From positions 4,879,501-4,943,500 of the forward strand of contig NZ_CP109444.1 in the NCBI RefSeq assembly GCF_036227225.1: a stretch of DNA of 64,000 nt. Direction: 5' to 3'. This DNA is from Streptomyces sp. NBC_01478 (GTDB lineage: Bacteria; Actinomycetota; Actinomycetes; Streptomycetales; Streptomycetaceae). The notes below the pieces were generated by a model. That model saw only the letters and a list, made by a program, of their open reading frames with translations. It did no database searches and was not told where the DNA came from. Positions 47,792 through 57,159 of the stretch are shown one piece after another. Positions within the stretch are counted from its first letter, which is position 1. The number at the start of each line of letters is the position of its first letter. The translations under genes were made by a program, and so were the position numbers.

Positions 47792-48274
47792 ATGTCCTAC
47801 GACCCGTACCCTCCGCATGACGCATACCGCCCGGATGACGTGCGTTCGTCACCCGCCCCGTACGACCCGTACGACCACCCACCGCTTCCGACACCACCCA
47901 CCGTCACCTACCCCTGGCAACCGCCCCCGCCGCCGCCCGAACGCCGCCGCCCGCCCCGCCGTCCCGCCCTCGGCAACCACAGCGATCTGCGCATCCTGCG
48001 CGGCGCGTACCGCCGTCAGCGCCGCGTGGCGACCACCGCCGCGCTCGGCTACTTCTGTCTCTTCCTCGGGCTCTCCGCGTTCGCGCCCGCGCTGATGGCG
48101 AGCACCGTCACCGGCGGTGTGCCCACCGGGCTGCTGCTCGCGCTGGTCCAACTGCCCGTCACCTGGCTGGCGACAGCGCTCTACGAGCACACGGCCCGGC
48201 GTCGCGTCGACCCCCTCGCGGACCGCTTCCGCAAGCAGGCCGAACTGGACGCCAGACGGGAGGCGGCACGATGA
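47792..48274 (+). CDS. DUF485 membrane protein (YjcH-like)
   Basis: A 160-residue protein. A Pro-rich N-terminal tail (residues 1-58) is followed by the DUF485 core LRILRGAYRRQRRVATTAALGYFCLFLGLSAFAPALMAS and a second membrane helix (LLLALVQLPVTWLATALYEHTARRRVDPLADRFRKQ). DUF485 proteins accompany ActP-type acetate symporters and probably aid assembly. AGGAG lies 7 nt before ATG 47792. Its stop overlaps the symporter start (ATGA). The long Pro-rich tail is an actinobacterial addition. Confidence 0.9.
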   Translation: MSYDPYPPHDAYRPDDVRSSPAPYDPYDHPPLPTPPTVTYPWQPPPPPPERRRPPRRPALGNHSDLRILRGAYRRQRRVATTAALGYFCLFLGLSAFAPALMASTVTGGVPTGLLLALVQLPVTWLATALYEHTARRRVDPLADRFRKQAELDARREAAR

Positions 48275-49965
48275 CGGCACCGACCGCGACCGCGACGGCG
48301 ACCGCACTGACCGGCCTCCGGGACTCCTCGCAGACCATGTCGCTGGTGGCGTTCTCCACCGTCGCCACGATCACGCTGCTGCTCTGCGTGCTGACGGGCC
48401 CCGACGGCGACGACCTCGACGAGTTCTACACGGGTTACGGCTCCCTCTCGCCGCTGCGCAACGGCCTTGCCATAGCCGGTGACTACATCTCCGCGGCGAG
48501 CGTGCTGGGCACGGGCGGGGTGATCGCCCTGTACGGCTACGACGGCGTGGTGCTCGCGCTGAGCACGGCCCTGTCGTTGCTGCTGCTGATGTTCCTGCTG
48601 GCCGAACCGCTGCGCAACGCGGGCCGGTTCACGATGGGCGACGCGCTCGCCCGCCGGATGCCGGGCCGGTCCGTACGGATCGTCGCGTGCGCGGTGACCA
48701 TCGTCGCGCTGCTGCCGCTGATGCTGGTCCAACTCGCGGGCGCCGGACAGTTGTTGGCGTTCATCCTCGGGTTCTCCGGCGACTTCCTGCAGACCGGCTG
48801 CATCATCGGCCTGGGTGCGGTGATGATCAGCTACGCGGCGATCGGCGGCATGAAGGGCACCGCCCTCATCCAGATCCTGAAGATCGTGATGCTGCTCGGG
48901 TCCGGGGCCGTGATCGCCGTACTCCTCCTGAACCGTTTCCACTGGGACCTGGGCCTGTTCTTCGACACGGCGGCGGGGCGCAGCGGCGCCGGACCGGCCT
49001 TCCTGCACTCGGGACTTCAGTTCTCGGGCGGCCCAAGTCCCCGGCTGGACATGATCAGTTCGCAGTTGACGGTCGTGATCGGCGGTGCCTGTCTGCCGCA
49101 CATCACGATGCGCATGTACACCGCGTCGAGCGCCCGGCAGGTGCGGCGGTCGATGTCGTGGGCGGTGTCGAGCGTGGCGCTGTTCGTGGTGATCGTGACG
49201 GTCGTCGGGTTCGGTGCGACGGCGCTGATCGGCCGGGCGGCGATCGCGCGGGCGGATCCGCAGGGCAACACCGCCTATCTCCTCGGCTCGCGGGCGGTGT
49301 TCGGGGCGGACGTGTCGACGACGGAGACCCTGCTCCTGACCACCGTCACCACGGCCGTCTTCCTGACCCTGCTCGCCTCGGTCGCCGGGATGATCCTCGC
49401 GTGCGCCAACTCCCTTGCCCACGACGTCTTCGCGACCCGGGTGCGGGAGACGCCGGTCCGCCGCGAGACGACACTGGCCCGCTACTCGGCACTGGCGGTG
49501 GGCGTCCCGGCGATCCTGCTCGCGACGCTGGTCCAGCACCGGGGCCTGCAACCCCTGGTGACCCTGTCGTTCTGCCTGGGCGCCTCGGCCATAGCGCCCG
49601 CCCTCGTCTACAGCCTCTTCTGGCGCCGCTACACCCGAACAGGCCTGCTCAGCACGCTCATCGGCGGCACGCTGGCCGTCCTGGTGCTGATGCCGGGCAC
49701 GAACCTGGTCTCCGGCTCCCCCGCCGCCGCCTTCCCGCGGGCCGACTTCAACTGGTTCCCGTTCACCACGACGGGCCTCGTCACGGTCCCCCTCGGCTTC
49801 GCCCTCGGCTGGCTGGGCACGGTCGCCTCGGGCCGCCGCGCGGAGGAGGAACAGCGCAGGCGGTACGACGCGTTGGAGGGCTGGATCCTGGCGGGCGCGG
49901 TACGGAGAGACGGCGGCGAGACACCCGGAGAGACACCGGATGACCGACGCAAAAGCCCCGCATGA
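48271..49965 (+). CDS. Sodium:solute symporter, cation/acetate type (ActP/MctC-like)
   Basis: A 564-residue, 13-helix SSS-family transporter. Signature segments: DEFYTGYGSLSPLRNGLAIAGDYISAASVLGTGGVIALYGYDG, GRFTMGDALARRM, VQLAGAGQLLAFILGFS and GGACLPHITMRMYTASSARQVRRSMSWAV. The SSS Na+-binding helix 1 features are present. The likely substrate is acetate, pyruvate or a related short monocarboxylate. It follows the DUF485 gene with an ATGA overlap, the standard yjcH-actP arrangement. Nearby regulators are absent. Confidence 0.92.
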   Translation: MTAPTATATATALTGLRDSSQTMSLVAFSTVATITLLLCVLTGPDGDDLDEFYTGYGSLSPLRNGLAIAGDYISAASVLGTGGVIALYGYDGVVLALSTALSLLLLMFLLAEPLRNAGRFTMGDALARRMPGRSVRIVACAVTIVALLPLMLVQLAGAGQLLAFILGFSGDFLQTGCIIGLGAVMISYAAIGGMKGTALIQILKIVMLLGSGAVIAVLLLNRFHWDLGLFFDTAAGRSGAGPAFLHSGLQFSGGPSPRLDMISSQLTVVIGGACLPHITMRMYTASSARQVRRSMSWAVSSVALFVVIVTVVGFGATALIGRAAIARADPQGNTAYLLGSRAVFGADVSTTETLLLTTVTTAVFLTLLASVAGMILACANSLAHDVFATRVRETPVRRETTLARYSALAVGVPAILLATLVQHRGLQPLVTLSFCLGASAIAPALVYSLFWRRYTRTGLLSTLIGGTLAVLVLMPGTNLVSGSPAAAFPRADFNWFPFTTTGLVTVPLGFALGWLGTVASGRRAEEEQRRRYDALEGWILAGAVRRDGGETPGETPDDRRKSPA

Positions 49966-50090
49966 CGGACGTTGTAGCCGTGCATGACTCGTTCTTTGCC
50001 ACACCACCACCTCGACTCCCGTTGTTCACCGCTCCTTTCCAGACTCTGCACGTCCGAGCGTGAAGGTCCCTGCATCAGCGGGAGTTGAAC

Positions 50091-51800
50091 ATGAGCCACG
50101 GCCACAGTCACGGCGACCACGGTCACCACCACCATCACCACCACGGGGACGGGGACACCCCGTCGCTGCCGCCCGCCCTCGACACATCCGTCCCGGACGC
50201 CGAGTTGACGCCCAGCCAGCTCTCACGAAGAGGCATGCTGCGCCGAACCGGCCTGCTGGGCGCGGGACTCGCGGCGGGCAGCGTGCTCGCCGGCGCGGGG
50301 GAGGCAGCCGCGTCGGTGCAGGATCAGGCGGCCAAGTCGTCGAAGGGCAACGGTGGTTACCTGTGGCTGGCCGGTGACCACCACATCCACACCCAGTACA
50401 GCAGCGACGCGAAGTACCGGGTCATCGACCACGTACGCCAGGCGAACGCGCACGGCCTGGACTGGATGGTCATCACCGACCACGGCAGCGTCACGCACGC
50501 CAAGATCGGTGTGGAGAAGGTCAATCCGGACATCGTCGACGCCCGTGACAAGACCGACGACACCCTCGTCTTCCAGGGCCTGGAGTGGAACATCCCGGGC
50601 GCCGAGCACGGCACGGTGTTCGTGCACCCCGGCTCCAACGAGGTGGCCGTACTCAAGGAGTTCGAGAACTCCTTCGACGGCAGCGTGAAGAACGCGAGCG
50701 GCAACTCGCCCGCCAACGAGGCCCTCGCGATCGCGGGCGTCAACTTCCTCGCCGACCAGGTCCGCCGCCGCAAGGTCAAGGACGCCCTCTTCCTCGCCAA
50801 CCACCCGGCGCGCAAGGGCATCGACTCCCCGCACGAGATCCGCGGCTGGCGCGACGCGCAGCCCTCGATCGCGGTCGGCATGGAGGGCGCCCCCGGCCAC
50901 CAGGCGGGCGGCATCCCCAAGCCGAACGGCCCGGGCGGCGGACGCGGCATCTACGACGGCAGCCCGAGCGCCGACTCCTTCGCCGGTTACCCGCTGGAGA
51001 GTTACCGCACCTGGGGCGGCTTCGACTGGATGACCTCGACGGTCGGCGGCCTGTGGGACAGCCTCCTCGCCGAGGGCAAGCCCTGGTGGATCACCGCCAA
51101 CTCCGACTCCCACAACGTCTACGCGGACACCGCCGTACGCGGCCCGGGCGGCGACTTCAACGCCAACGGCCGCTACGAGGACCCGGTCTACGGCACCGGC
51201 ATCAGCCTCACCGACACCGACTTCTGGCCCGGCCAGTACTCCCGCACACACGTCGGCGCGACCTCCTTCGCGTACAAGGCGGTCATGGACGGCATCCGCG
51301 CGGGCCGCGTCTGGGTCGACCACGGCGGCCTGATCAGCGGCCTCGACGCCCGCCTGTCCTACGGCGGCCGCGAGACCACCCTCGGCGGCACGCTGCACGT
51401 ACGCCGGGGCGCCCAGGTCGACCTGGTCATCAGGATCAGCCTGGCCAACGGCCCCAACTGGGCCCAGTTCCAGCCCAAGTTGGCCCGCGTCGACGTCATC
51501 CAGGGCGACGTCACCGGCCCGGTCAAGGACAAGGACACCTTCGCCACCCCGTCGACGAAGGTCGTCAAGTCCTTCGAGGTCGACAAGTCCACCGGCACGG
51601 TCCGCCTCACGTACTCCCTCGGCCACCTGGACAAGCCGGTCTACGTCCGCCTCCGCGGCACCGACGGCAACCGCTCCGCCGTAGGCATCAACGGCCCGGC
51701 GATCGACCCGGCGGGCCCCGCGATGGATGTCCTCGGCGACGCCGACCCGTGGAAGGACCTCTGGTTCTACTCCAACCCGATGTGGGTCCTGCCCGCATGA
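50091..51800 (+). CDS. Tat-exported PHP-domain metallohydrolase with His-rich N terminus
   Basis: A 569-residue CehA/McbA-type PHP phosphoesterase. The first 22 residues include 11 histidines, likely metal-binding. The twin-arginine signal is displaced to residues 45-70 (LSRRGMLRRTGLLGAGLAAG). The PHP fold begins LAGDHHIHTQYSSD (HxH metal ligands), then GLDWMVITDHGSV, HPGSNEV, FLANHPARKG and NSDSHNVY, the expected set of His/Asp ligands. GGGAG precedes ATG 50091. It overlaps the next gene by ATGA. It probably hydrolyses a phosphoester outside the membrane; the substrate is unknown. Confidence 0.88.
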   Translation: MSHGHSHGDHGHHHHHHHGDGDTPSLPPALDTSVPDAELTPSQLSRRGMLRRTGLLGAGLAAGSVLAGAGEAAASVQDQAAKSSKGNGGYLWLAGDHHIHTQYSSDAKYRVIDHVRQANAHGLDWMVITDHGSVTHAKIGVEKVNPDIVDARDKTDDTLVFQGLEWNIPGAEHGTVFVHPGSNEVAVLKEFENSFDGSVKNASGNSPANEALAIAGVNFLADQVRRRKVKDALFLANHPARKGIDSPHEIRGWRDAQPSIAVGMEGAPGHQAGGIPKPNGPGGGRGIYDGSPSADSFAGYPLESYRTWGGFDWMTSTVGGLWDSLLAEGKPWWITANSDSHNVYADTAVRGPGGDFNANGRYEDPVYGTGISLTDTDFWPGQYSRTHVGATSFAYKAVMDGIRAGRVWVDHGGLISGLDARLSYGGRETTLGGTLHVRRGAQVDLVIRISLANGPNWAQFQPKLARVDVIQGDVTGPVKDKDTFATPSTKVVKSFEVDKSTGTVRLTYSLGHLDKPVYVRLRGTDGNRSAVGINGPAIDPAGPAMDVLGDADPWKDLWFYSNPMWVLPA

Positions 51801-52420
51801 CCGCTCCCCACGACCCGTCCGGCGTCCACCCCGTCATCGGGGTGGACGCCGGCACGGCGACCCTCCGCGAGGCGGACCACCTGATCCGCGACCTGACGAC
51901 CACGCTCGCGCTTCCGCCGGGGACGGTGGCCTGCACCCACCTGATCCGGACGGATGCGCGGAGGGGGACGGCCGTATCGCTGGAGCTGCCTGATGGCGGG
52001 GCGGCGGAGGAGGCGTGGCGACGGCTCACGGAGACGGAACTGGGCGCGGCCCTGCACGACCGCAGACACGGCCCGTCCGAAGCCGCCGCCCTGGCCGCAG
52101 CCGAACACACCGCTCGCCGATCGGGCCGGGCGGTGCTCTACGCCGGCGTGGAACGCCTCACCGGAAGGGTCACCGTGGCCGACCTGCTGGAGACGGCGAT
52201 CGACCAACTGACGGTGGTAGGCGCCCCGTTGGCCACCCCGGACCCCACCACCCCGGTCCTCACCCAGAACCACGTACGCCCGGAATGGCGCGAAGGCCGC
52301 CTGGTCCTGGCCCTGGTCCCGGCGGTGGGCAACACTCTGGCCCCGTTCGAGGTCCCCAACCCGACACCTTGCTGCGCGGATCACAGCGACCAGCCGAGGC
52401 ATGCAGCCGGAAATTCATGA
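51797..52420 (+). CDS. Unknown protein coupled to the PHP hydrolase, C-terminal CCADH
   Basis: A 207-residue soluble protein, no recognised family. The start ATG overlaps the PHP stop (ATGA). It contains ADHLIRDLTTTLALPPGTVACTHLIRTD, an Ala-rich helix (EAAALAAAEHTARRSGRAVLYAG) and VTVADLLETAIDQL, and ends near PNPTPCCADHSDQPRH, a Cys-Cys-x2-His cluster that could bind metal. No signal peptide is present even though its partner is exported. The pairing with a metal-dependent hydrolase carrying a His-rich tail suggests a metal-related role, as inference only. Confidence 0.68.
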   Translation: MTAPHDPSGVHPVIGVDAGTATLREADHLIRDLTTTLALPPGTVACTHLIRTDARRGTAVSLELPDGGAAEEAWRRLTETELGAALHDRRHGPSEAAALAAAEHTARRSGRAVLYAGVERLTGRVTVADLLETAIDQLTVVGAPLATPDPTTPVLTQNHVRPEWREGRLVLALVPAVGNTLAPFEVPNPTPCCADHSDQPRHAAGNS

Positions 52421-52494
52421 CATGCACTCGACCGTCTGTGTACCGTAAGGATCTTCGGACGCAGACGCGAAACTGAATACGGGGGCGTACCGCC

Positions 52495-53187
52495 ATGACG
52501 CGCGAGCCGGACGCGGCACCGTCACACCCACCGATGCCGTCGCAACCGCCACGACCCACGCTCCCGGAACCTCCGGCGCCTCCGGAACCCGGCCACGGGC
52601 CGCCGAAGTGGTCGTGGTGGGTCGTCGGCATCGTGATCCCCGTGTTCGGCCTGGTCGTCACGCTGATCACGCAGTCAGGGAACAACGGCTCACACGGCGC
52701 GCCCGTAACGTCGCCGACGACGACCCAGGAGCAGGCGGCCGCCGATCCCACAGAGACACCCACACAGACGCCGGCCGACGATGTCGTGACCACACTGTCC
52801 CCGTCGCCGTCGCCCTCGAAGACGACGAAGATCCTCAAGACAGGGGATTTCACGCTCCTCAAGGGATACAGCGCCGACCTCGAACACGGCACGGTCGGAG
52901 CGTCGGTGAAGAACCCTGACATGGCGTGGAACGGTAGCGACGAATTCTCGGCCATGAACGGCCGCGTGGCCGACACCCATGAGGGGGCGACTCCAAAGAC
53001 CTGTGCGGAAGCCCTCGACAGTCCGTCGTCGACAGGGTGGATGGTCTCCGGCCTGGAAGGGACATGGTTCTGCATGCCGACCAGCGCGAACCACCTGGCG
53101 GCCGTCGAGTGGCTGGGCTCCGGAGACGGCGGGATCCGGTACCACTACATCGTCTGGGACATGACCGCTCCCTCCGGCGACGACTAG
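52495..53187 (+). CDS. Single-pass membrane protein with exported Cys-containing domain
   Basis: A 230-residue protein of unknown family. A Pro-rich cytosolic head (1-38) precedes one membrane helix (WSWWVVGIVIPVFGLVVTLIT, about 39-59), then a Thr/Pro/Ser-rich linker and an extracytoplasmic domain containing ILKTGDFTLLKGYSADLEHGTV and two cysteines (PKTCAEAL and GTWFCMPT) that could form a disulfide, ending HLAAVEWLGSGDGGIRYHYIVWDMT. It is monocistronic and converges with the coiled-coil gene, 24 bp away. Confidence 0.72.
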   Translation: MTREPDAAPSHPPMPSQPPRPTLPEPPAPPEPGHGPPKWSWWVVGIVIPVFGLVVTLITQSGNNGSHGAPVTSPTTTQEQAAADPTETPTQTPADDVVTTLSPSPSPSKTTKILKTGDFTLLKGYSADLEHGTVGASVKNPDMAWNGSDEFSAMNGRVADTHEGATPKTCAEALDSPSSTGWMVSGLEGTWFCMPTSANHLAAVEWLGSGDGGIRYHYIVWDMTAPSGDD

Positions 53188-53211
53188 CTCAGCCGCGCAC
53201 CGCGCCCCCGT

Positions 53212-54099
53212 TCACTCCGCCGCGGCCCGCCCCGTGAGCGCGATCAGACTGTTCCGCACATGATCCATGTGCGCCCGCACGTCGTCCCAGGTCTCCCCGT
53301 GCTCGCGCAGCACCCGCTCGGTGTCCCGGGCAACCCGCTCCTCCCGCACCCGAGCCTCCGCCACCACCTCCGCGGCCCGCTCCGCCGCCTCGTCCTGCCG
53401 CCGCCGATCCGACAACTCGGCCTCGGCAAAGGCCTGTTGAGCCTCGGCGAGCGCGGCCTCCGCACGAGCCGCCCGCGCGGCGTACTCCGCGTCCACGGCA
53501 ACCACCCGCTCCTCCGCGGAGCGCTCTTCCGCGGCCCACCGCTCCGCGTGCTCCTTGGCCTGGTCCCCCAGCATCGCGGCGGTACGTTGCCGCACCTCAC
53601 GCAACGCGGACAGCGCCTCCGTCCGCCCCTCCTTCACCTCGCGCCGCGCCCCGATCCGGATGTCGTCGGCCTCGGCGCGGGCGGCGAGGAGCCGCTGCCG
53701 GGCCCGCTCCTCGACCTCCGCACGGAGCGCGTCGGCGTCTTCCCGTGCCGCCTGAAGCACACCCGCGGCGCGCGCCTCCGCCTGCGCGACCATGTCCTCC
53801 GCCGCCCGCCGCGCGGACTCCCGTACGGCGGCGGCCTCTTCCTCCCCGAGCCGGAACAGCCGCTGCGCCCGCTCGCCGAGCGTCTCGTACGTCTGCGGGG
53901 CGAGCCGGGAGACGGCGTCCCGCATCCGCTCGGCCTCCGCCTCCATGTCCTTGGCCAGTACGGTCAGCCGCGCGGCCCGTTCCCAGGCAGCGTCCCGGTG
54001 TTGCGAGATCGCCGCCGCGTACGAGTCGACCTGGTCGGGGCGGTAGCCGCGCCCCCGTACTGCCACGAAGCCACGTGGCGACACCGATGCGCTGCTCAT
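53212..54099 (-). CDS. DivIVA-like long coiled-coil protein ('cellulose-binding protein' family)
   Basis: A 295-residue protein. The first 45 residues (SPRGFVAVRGRGYRPDQVDSYAAAISQHRDAAWERAARL) resemble the N-terminal DivIVA/Wag31 pattern. From residue 45 to the end it is a continuous Ala/Glu/Arg coiled coil (for example RARQRLLAARAEADDIRIGARREVKEGRTEALSALREV). Relatives in Streptomyces, such as Scy and FilP, organise polar growth or form filaments. It may be a cytoskeletal or polarity component. ATG 54099 has AGGGG upstream. The 'cellulose-binding' name of relatives is historical. Confidence 0.78.
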   Translation of the reverse strand: MSSASVSPRGFVAVRGRGYRPDQVDSYAAAISQHRDAAWERAARLTVLAKDMEAEAERMRDAVSRLAPQTYETLGERAQRLFRLGEEEAAAVRESARRAAEDMVAQAEARAAGVLQAAREDADALRAEVEERARQRLLAARAEADDIRIGARREVKEGRTEALSALREVRQRTAAMLGDQAKEHAERWAAEERSAEERVVAVDAEYAARAARAEAALAEAQQAFAEAELSDRRRQDEAAERAAEVVAEARVREERVARDTERVLREHGETWDDVRAHMDHVRNSLIALTGRAAAE

Positions 54100-54242
54100 C
54101 CTGGAACCCCTCTCCACCCGACGGACACGACATGATGATTTCGCGCATATCTTGATGGATCGGGCGTAAGTGTTCATAACGCGACACTCCGCAGACAGGT
54201 CACGGGCATCACGCGAACGTGAACGACCACATGCGCACACAA

Positions 54243-54280
54243 AAGGGCCGGACCCGATCACTCGACCGGGTCCGGCCCTT
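54243..54280 (-). terminator. Intrinsic terminator of the YrhB-deaminase-SUKH gene
   Basis: A 13-bp perfect stem AAGGGCCGGACCC / GGGTCCGGCCCTT with a 12-nt loop, followed on the minus strand by TTTTGTGTG. It lies 28 nt beyond the stop at 54308. Confidence 0.9.
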
Positions 54281-54307
54281 CAGTACGCCCTGCTCAGCGG
54301 GCCGGCG

Positions 54308-57151
54308 TCACAACAACCCGTCCCACATCTGCTCCAGCAGCACCGACCACCAGCTCTCCGGCGACCCCAGCGCCGCCGGGTCCAGCGAGACGAGCTGCGC
54401 CTGGAAGTCGACGGTCCAGCGGCCCGCCTGCTCCTGGTTGAGCCCGTACCGCAGTCGCCACATCCGGCCGAGCAGCGCCAGACAGCGCGCGAACTCGGGC
54501 AGCCCGGTGTTCACGAACTGCGGCGGTACGGGCGCACCGCCCGGCCCCGCCTCCACGGGCACGGCGACGATGTTGGCCGTGCCGTACTGGACGCAGATCG
54601 CCTTGCCGAAGTCGCTGCCCATGACGAGGTACGAGCCCGCGTCGGCGGACGGCCGCACCCCGCGCTCCTGCGCGAGTTCGGCCAACGTCGGTACCGGGCG
54701 GCCGGGTTGGGCCTGCGCCCAGAAGAACGGGCCCATGTCCATCGGCAGCCCCGCCGCGACCAGGGTGTGCGCGACGACCGGCGGCACGCCCTGCCGGGAC
54801 ACGGCCGCCTGCTCGAACCGGAAGACTCCCGGCCCGAACGCGCCCGCCAGTTCCTGCGCGATCGCCTCCGGCGGGACCGGCGGCGTCGGCTGCACCGGCG
54901 GCAACGGCGCCCGCACCGGGGCGAGTCGGGCCGGCCCGTCGGCGACCTGGTGCAACTCGCCCTGGTGAGCGATCAGTTCGCGCATCCCCTGCTGCCGGCT
55001 CGCGTGATCCGTACCGTACGGCGCGATGCTGGCGATGCGGGCCTGCGGCCACTGTTCGCGGATCATCCGCGCGCAGTACGCGCCCGGCAGTTCGCAGGAC
55101 TCCAACTCCGTGTGCAGTTCGAGTACTTGGTCCGGCGGGATGTTCATGCCGCGCAGCTCGTGGAAGATCTGCCACTCCGGGTGCGGCGTCCCCGGCGCGG
55201 ACCGCCGGATCAACTGCTGCTCGGAACCGTCCGGCGCGCGGTAGCGCAACACGGCCTGATACCCCGGTCCGACGGTCGGCTGCCCCTGCGGCGGATAGCC
55301 GTAGGCAGGCTGCTGCTGCCCGGGGAAGGGCTGCCCCGGCATGGGGCGACCGGGCATCTGCTGCCCCGGGGGCGGCATGGCACCGGGAGGCATGGCTCCG
55401 GGAGGTACCGCGCCCTGTGGCGGGGCCCCCGACGGCATACCCGGGCTGCCCAACGCACCGGGCGCGCCCGGGAATTGCGGCGGCGGAGGCACGCCGGGCC
55501 CACCCACCGGGGGCCCGGCCAACACGGTCTCGGCGTGATGCACGGCACCGGGAGCACCGGGCGCGCCGGGCATCCCCGGGGCACCCGGCGGCTGAGGCGC
55601 ACCGGGAGAGCCGGGGGCACCAGGGACACCCGGCGGCTGCGGAGCCCTCGGCCCCGCGGACGCGGGCCCGCCCCCCTGCCCGGGATCGGCAAACATCGTC
55701 GCGGCATGGTGCACCCCACCCGGAGGCGTACCCCCAGGGGTGTTCGGTGCACCGGGCCCACCCGGCGGCGTACCGGGCGGCTGCGGCGCACCGGGCCCGT
55801 CCGGACCGAGCCCCGAGACCATCTGCGTGGCCACGTACCCCCCGCCCGGCGGCGGAGGAGGAGGAGGCGGCGGCGAGCCAGCCGCACCGCCCGGCCGCGC
55901 ACCCGGCGTCCCCGGCGCACCCGGCGGAGGCGGCGTCCTCGAACCACCGCCCCGGCGCGGCGGAGGCGCCGCCTTGCTGGTGGCGGCGTCGGCGATGTCC
56001 CCGGCATTGGGCGCGAGCGCCCGCCCCGGCACACCGGGAGGCTGAGGCACGTTACCGGCACCGCCGGGCTCCTGCGGATACCCGTAGGCGGACGCCCCCG
56101 GCGAAGGCGCACCCTGCGGACCACCGGGAGCCGGCGCGGCACCCGGAGCGCCCGGTCCTTGGGGATACCCGTACGACGACGAACCCGGCGCCCCAGGCTG
56201 CCCCTGCCCCTGCCCCTGCGGATACCCGTACGACGAAGGCGTGTTGCCCTGAGGCGCACCCGACCGCCCGCCCGGGCCCTGCGAACCCGGCGAACCCGGC
56301 GAACCCGGCGAACCCCCGCCCCCACTCCCCGAGTTGGACTCGCCCATCGCCGGAGACACGGCCGTACGCGGGAGTTGGCTGCCGCCGGACATCAGGGCGG
56401 TCTGGGCGTCGGCCGGGGTGGTGTCCTCGGGCTCGCTCAGCGGTGGCGCGAAGACGGTAGCGGGCAGCGGTACCGAACGGTCCTCGCCGGCATCCGCGTT
56501 GGTGTCGGTCCCCGCCCAGGGGGTGGCCCCGGCCGGCACGGGGGGCGAGTCCGGCGCCCCGGACCCCCCGGCGTCCGGCCAAGCCGAAGCGGCCGGCACC
56601 CCGGCCTGCGTCTCCGGAAGCGACCTCCGCGCCGAACCCGAACCCGGAACCGGTCCCGGCACCGAAGCCGAGCCCGAAGCCCCAACTCCCGCCCCCGCGG
56701 CCGGAGTCGAAGCCGGTGCCCCACCCCCCGTCCCCGCGGCCGGAGTCGAGGCGGACTCCCCCCGCCGGTCCGGGATCCCCAGCTTGTCCGCCGCCTCCTG
56801 CAACCACTCCGGCGGACTCAGCAGGAACGAGGTCTGATTGAGGTCCACGCGGGCAGGCGCGGCCGCCGGCACCGCGTCGGCGACCTCGTCGGGGCGGCCG
56901 TACTCCTCCTCGTAGCGGCGGATGACCTCACCCACCGGCAGCGAGGGCCACAGCGTGGCCTCGCCACTGTCACGGGCGAGCACCAGCCGCTGGGCGCCGC
57001 CGTCCGAACGCGGCCCCTCGGCCCGGTCCTCGGCCCAGATCACGAAGCCGAGTTCGAACTCCCGCACCCGCACCTCGCGATGCTGGTACGACGGCACATC
57101 GCCGTTGATCCACTCCTCGGCGCGCTCCTGCGCCTGCGCGAAGGTCACCAT
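54308..57151 (-). CDS. YrhB-like domain / collagen-like linker / deaminase-like / SUKH-4 fusion protein
   Basis: A 947-residue multi-domain protein. Residues 1-90 (TFAQAQERAEEWIN...YQHREVRVREFELGFVIWAE) match the YrhB/Imm35 immunity type. Residues 135-620 are a Pro/Gly/Ala/Gln-rich linker with collagen-like GAPG and PPG triplets and YGYPQ repeats. At 655-700, HPEWQIFHELRG then LELHTELESCELPGAYC give a His-x-Glu and a Cys pair (His680, Glu682, Cys686, Cys693) like zinc-dependent nucleotide or nucleic-acid deaminases of toxin systems, with an unusual C-x6-C spacing. The last 200 residues look like a SUKH-4 immunity domain. It follows the WHH-SUKH gene by 8 nt. No export signal. Activity is inference. 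Confidence 0.75.
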   Translation of the reverse strand: MVTFAQAQERAEEWINGDVPSYQHREVRVREFELGFVIWAEDRAEGPRSDGGAQRLVLARDSGEATLWPSLPVGEVIRRYEEEYGRPDEVADAVPAAAPARVDLNQTSFLLSPPEWLQEAADKLGIPDRRGESASTPAAGTGGGAPASTPAAGAGVGASGSASVPGPVPGSGSARRSLPETQAGVPAASAWPDAGGSGAPDSPPVPAGATPWAGTDTNADAGEDRSVPLPATVFAPPLSEPEDTTPADAQTALMSGGSQLPRTAVSPAMGESNSGSGGGGSPGSPGSPGSQGPGGRSGAPQGNTPSSYGYPQGQGQGQPGAPGSSSYGYPQGPGAPGAAPAPGGPQGAPSPGASAYGYPQEPGGAGNVPQPPGVPGRALAPNAGDIADAATSKAAPPPRRGGGSRTPPPPGAPGTPGARPGGAAGSPPPPPPPPPGGGYVATQMVSGLGPDGPGAPQPPGTPPGGPGAPNTPGGTPPGGVHHAATMFADPGQGGGPASAGPRAPQPPGVPGAPGSPGAPQPPGAPGMPGAPGAPGAVHHAETVLAGPPVGGPGVPPPPQFPGAPGALGSPGMPSGAPPQGAVPPGAMPPGAMPPPGQQMPGRPMPGQPFPGQQQPAYGYPPQGQPTVGPGYQAVLRYRAPDGSEQQLIRRSAPGTPHPEWQIFHELRGMNIPPDQVLELHTELESCELPGAYCARMIREQWPQARIASIAPYGTDHASRQQGMRELIAHQGELHQVADGPARLAPVRAPLPPVQPTPPVPPEAIAQELAGAFGPGVFRFEQAAVSRQGVPPVVAHTLVAAGLPMDMGPFFWAQAQPGRPVPTLAELAQERGVRPSADAGSYLVMGSDFGKAICVQYGTANIVAVPVEAGPGGAPVPPQFVNTGLPEFARCLALLGRMWRLRYGLNQEQAGRWTVDFQAQLVSLDPAALGSPESWWSVLLEQMWDGLL

Positions 57152-57159
57152 CGGTCAGC

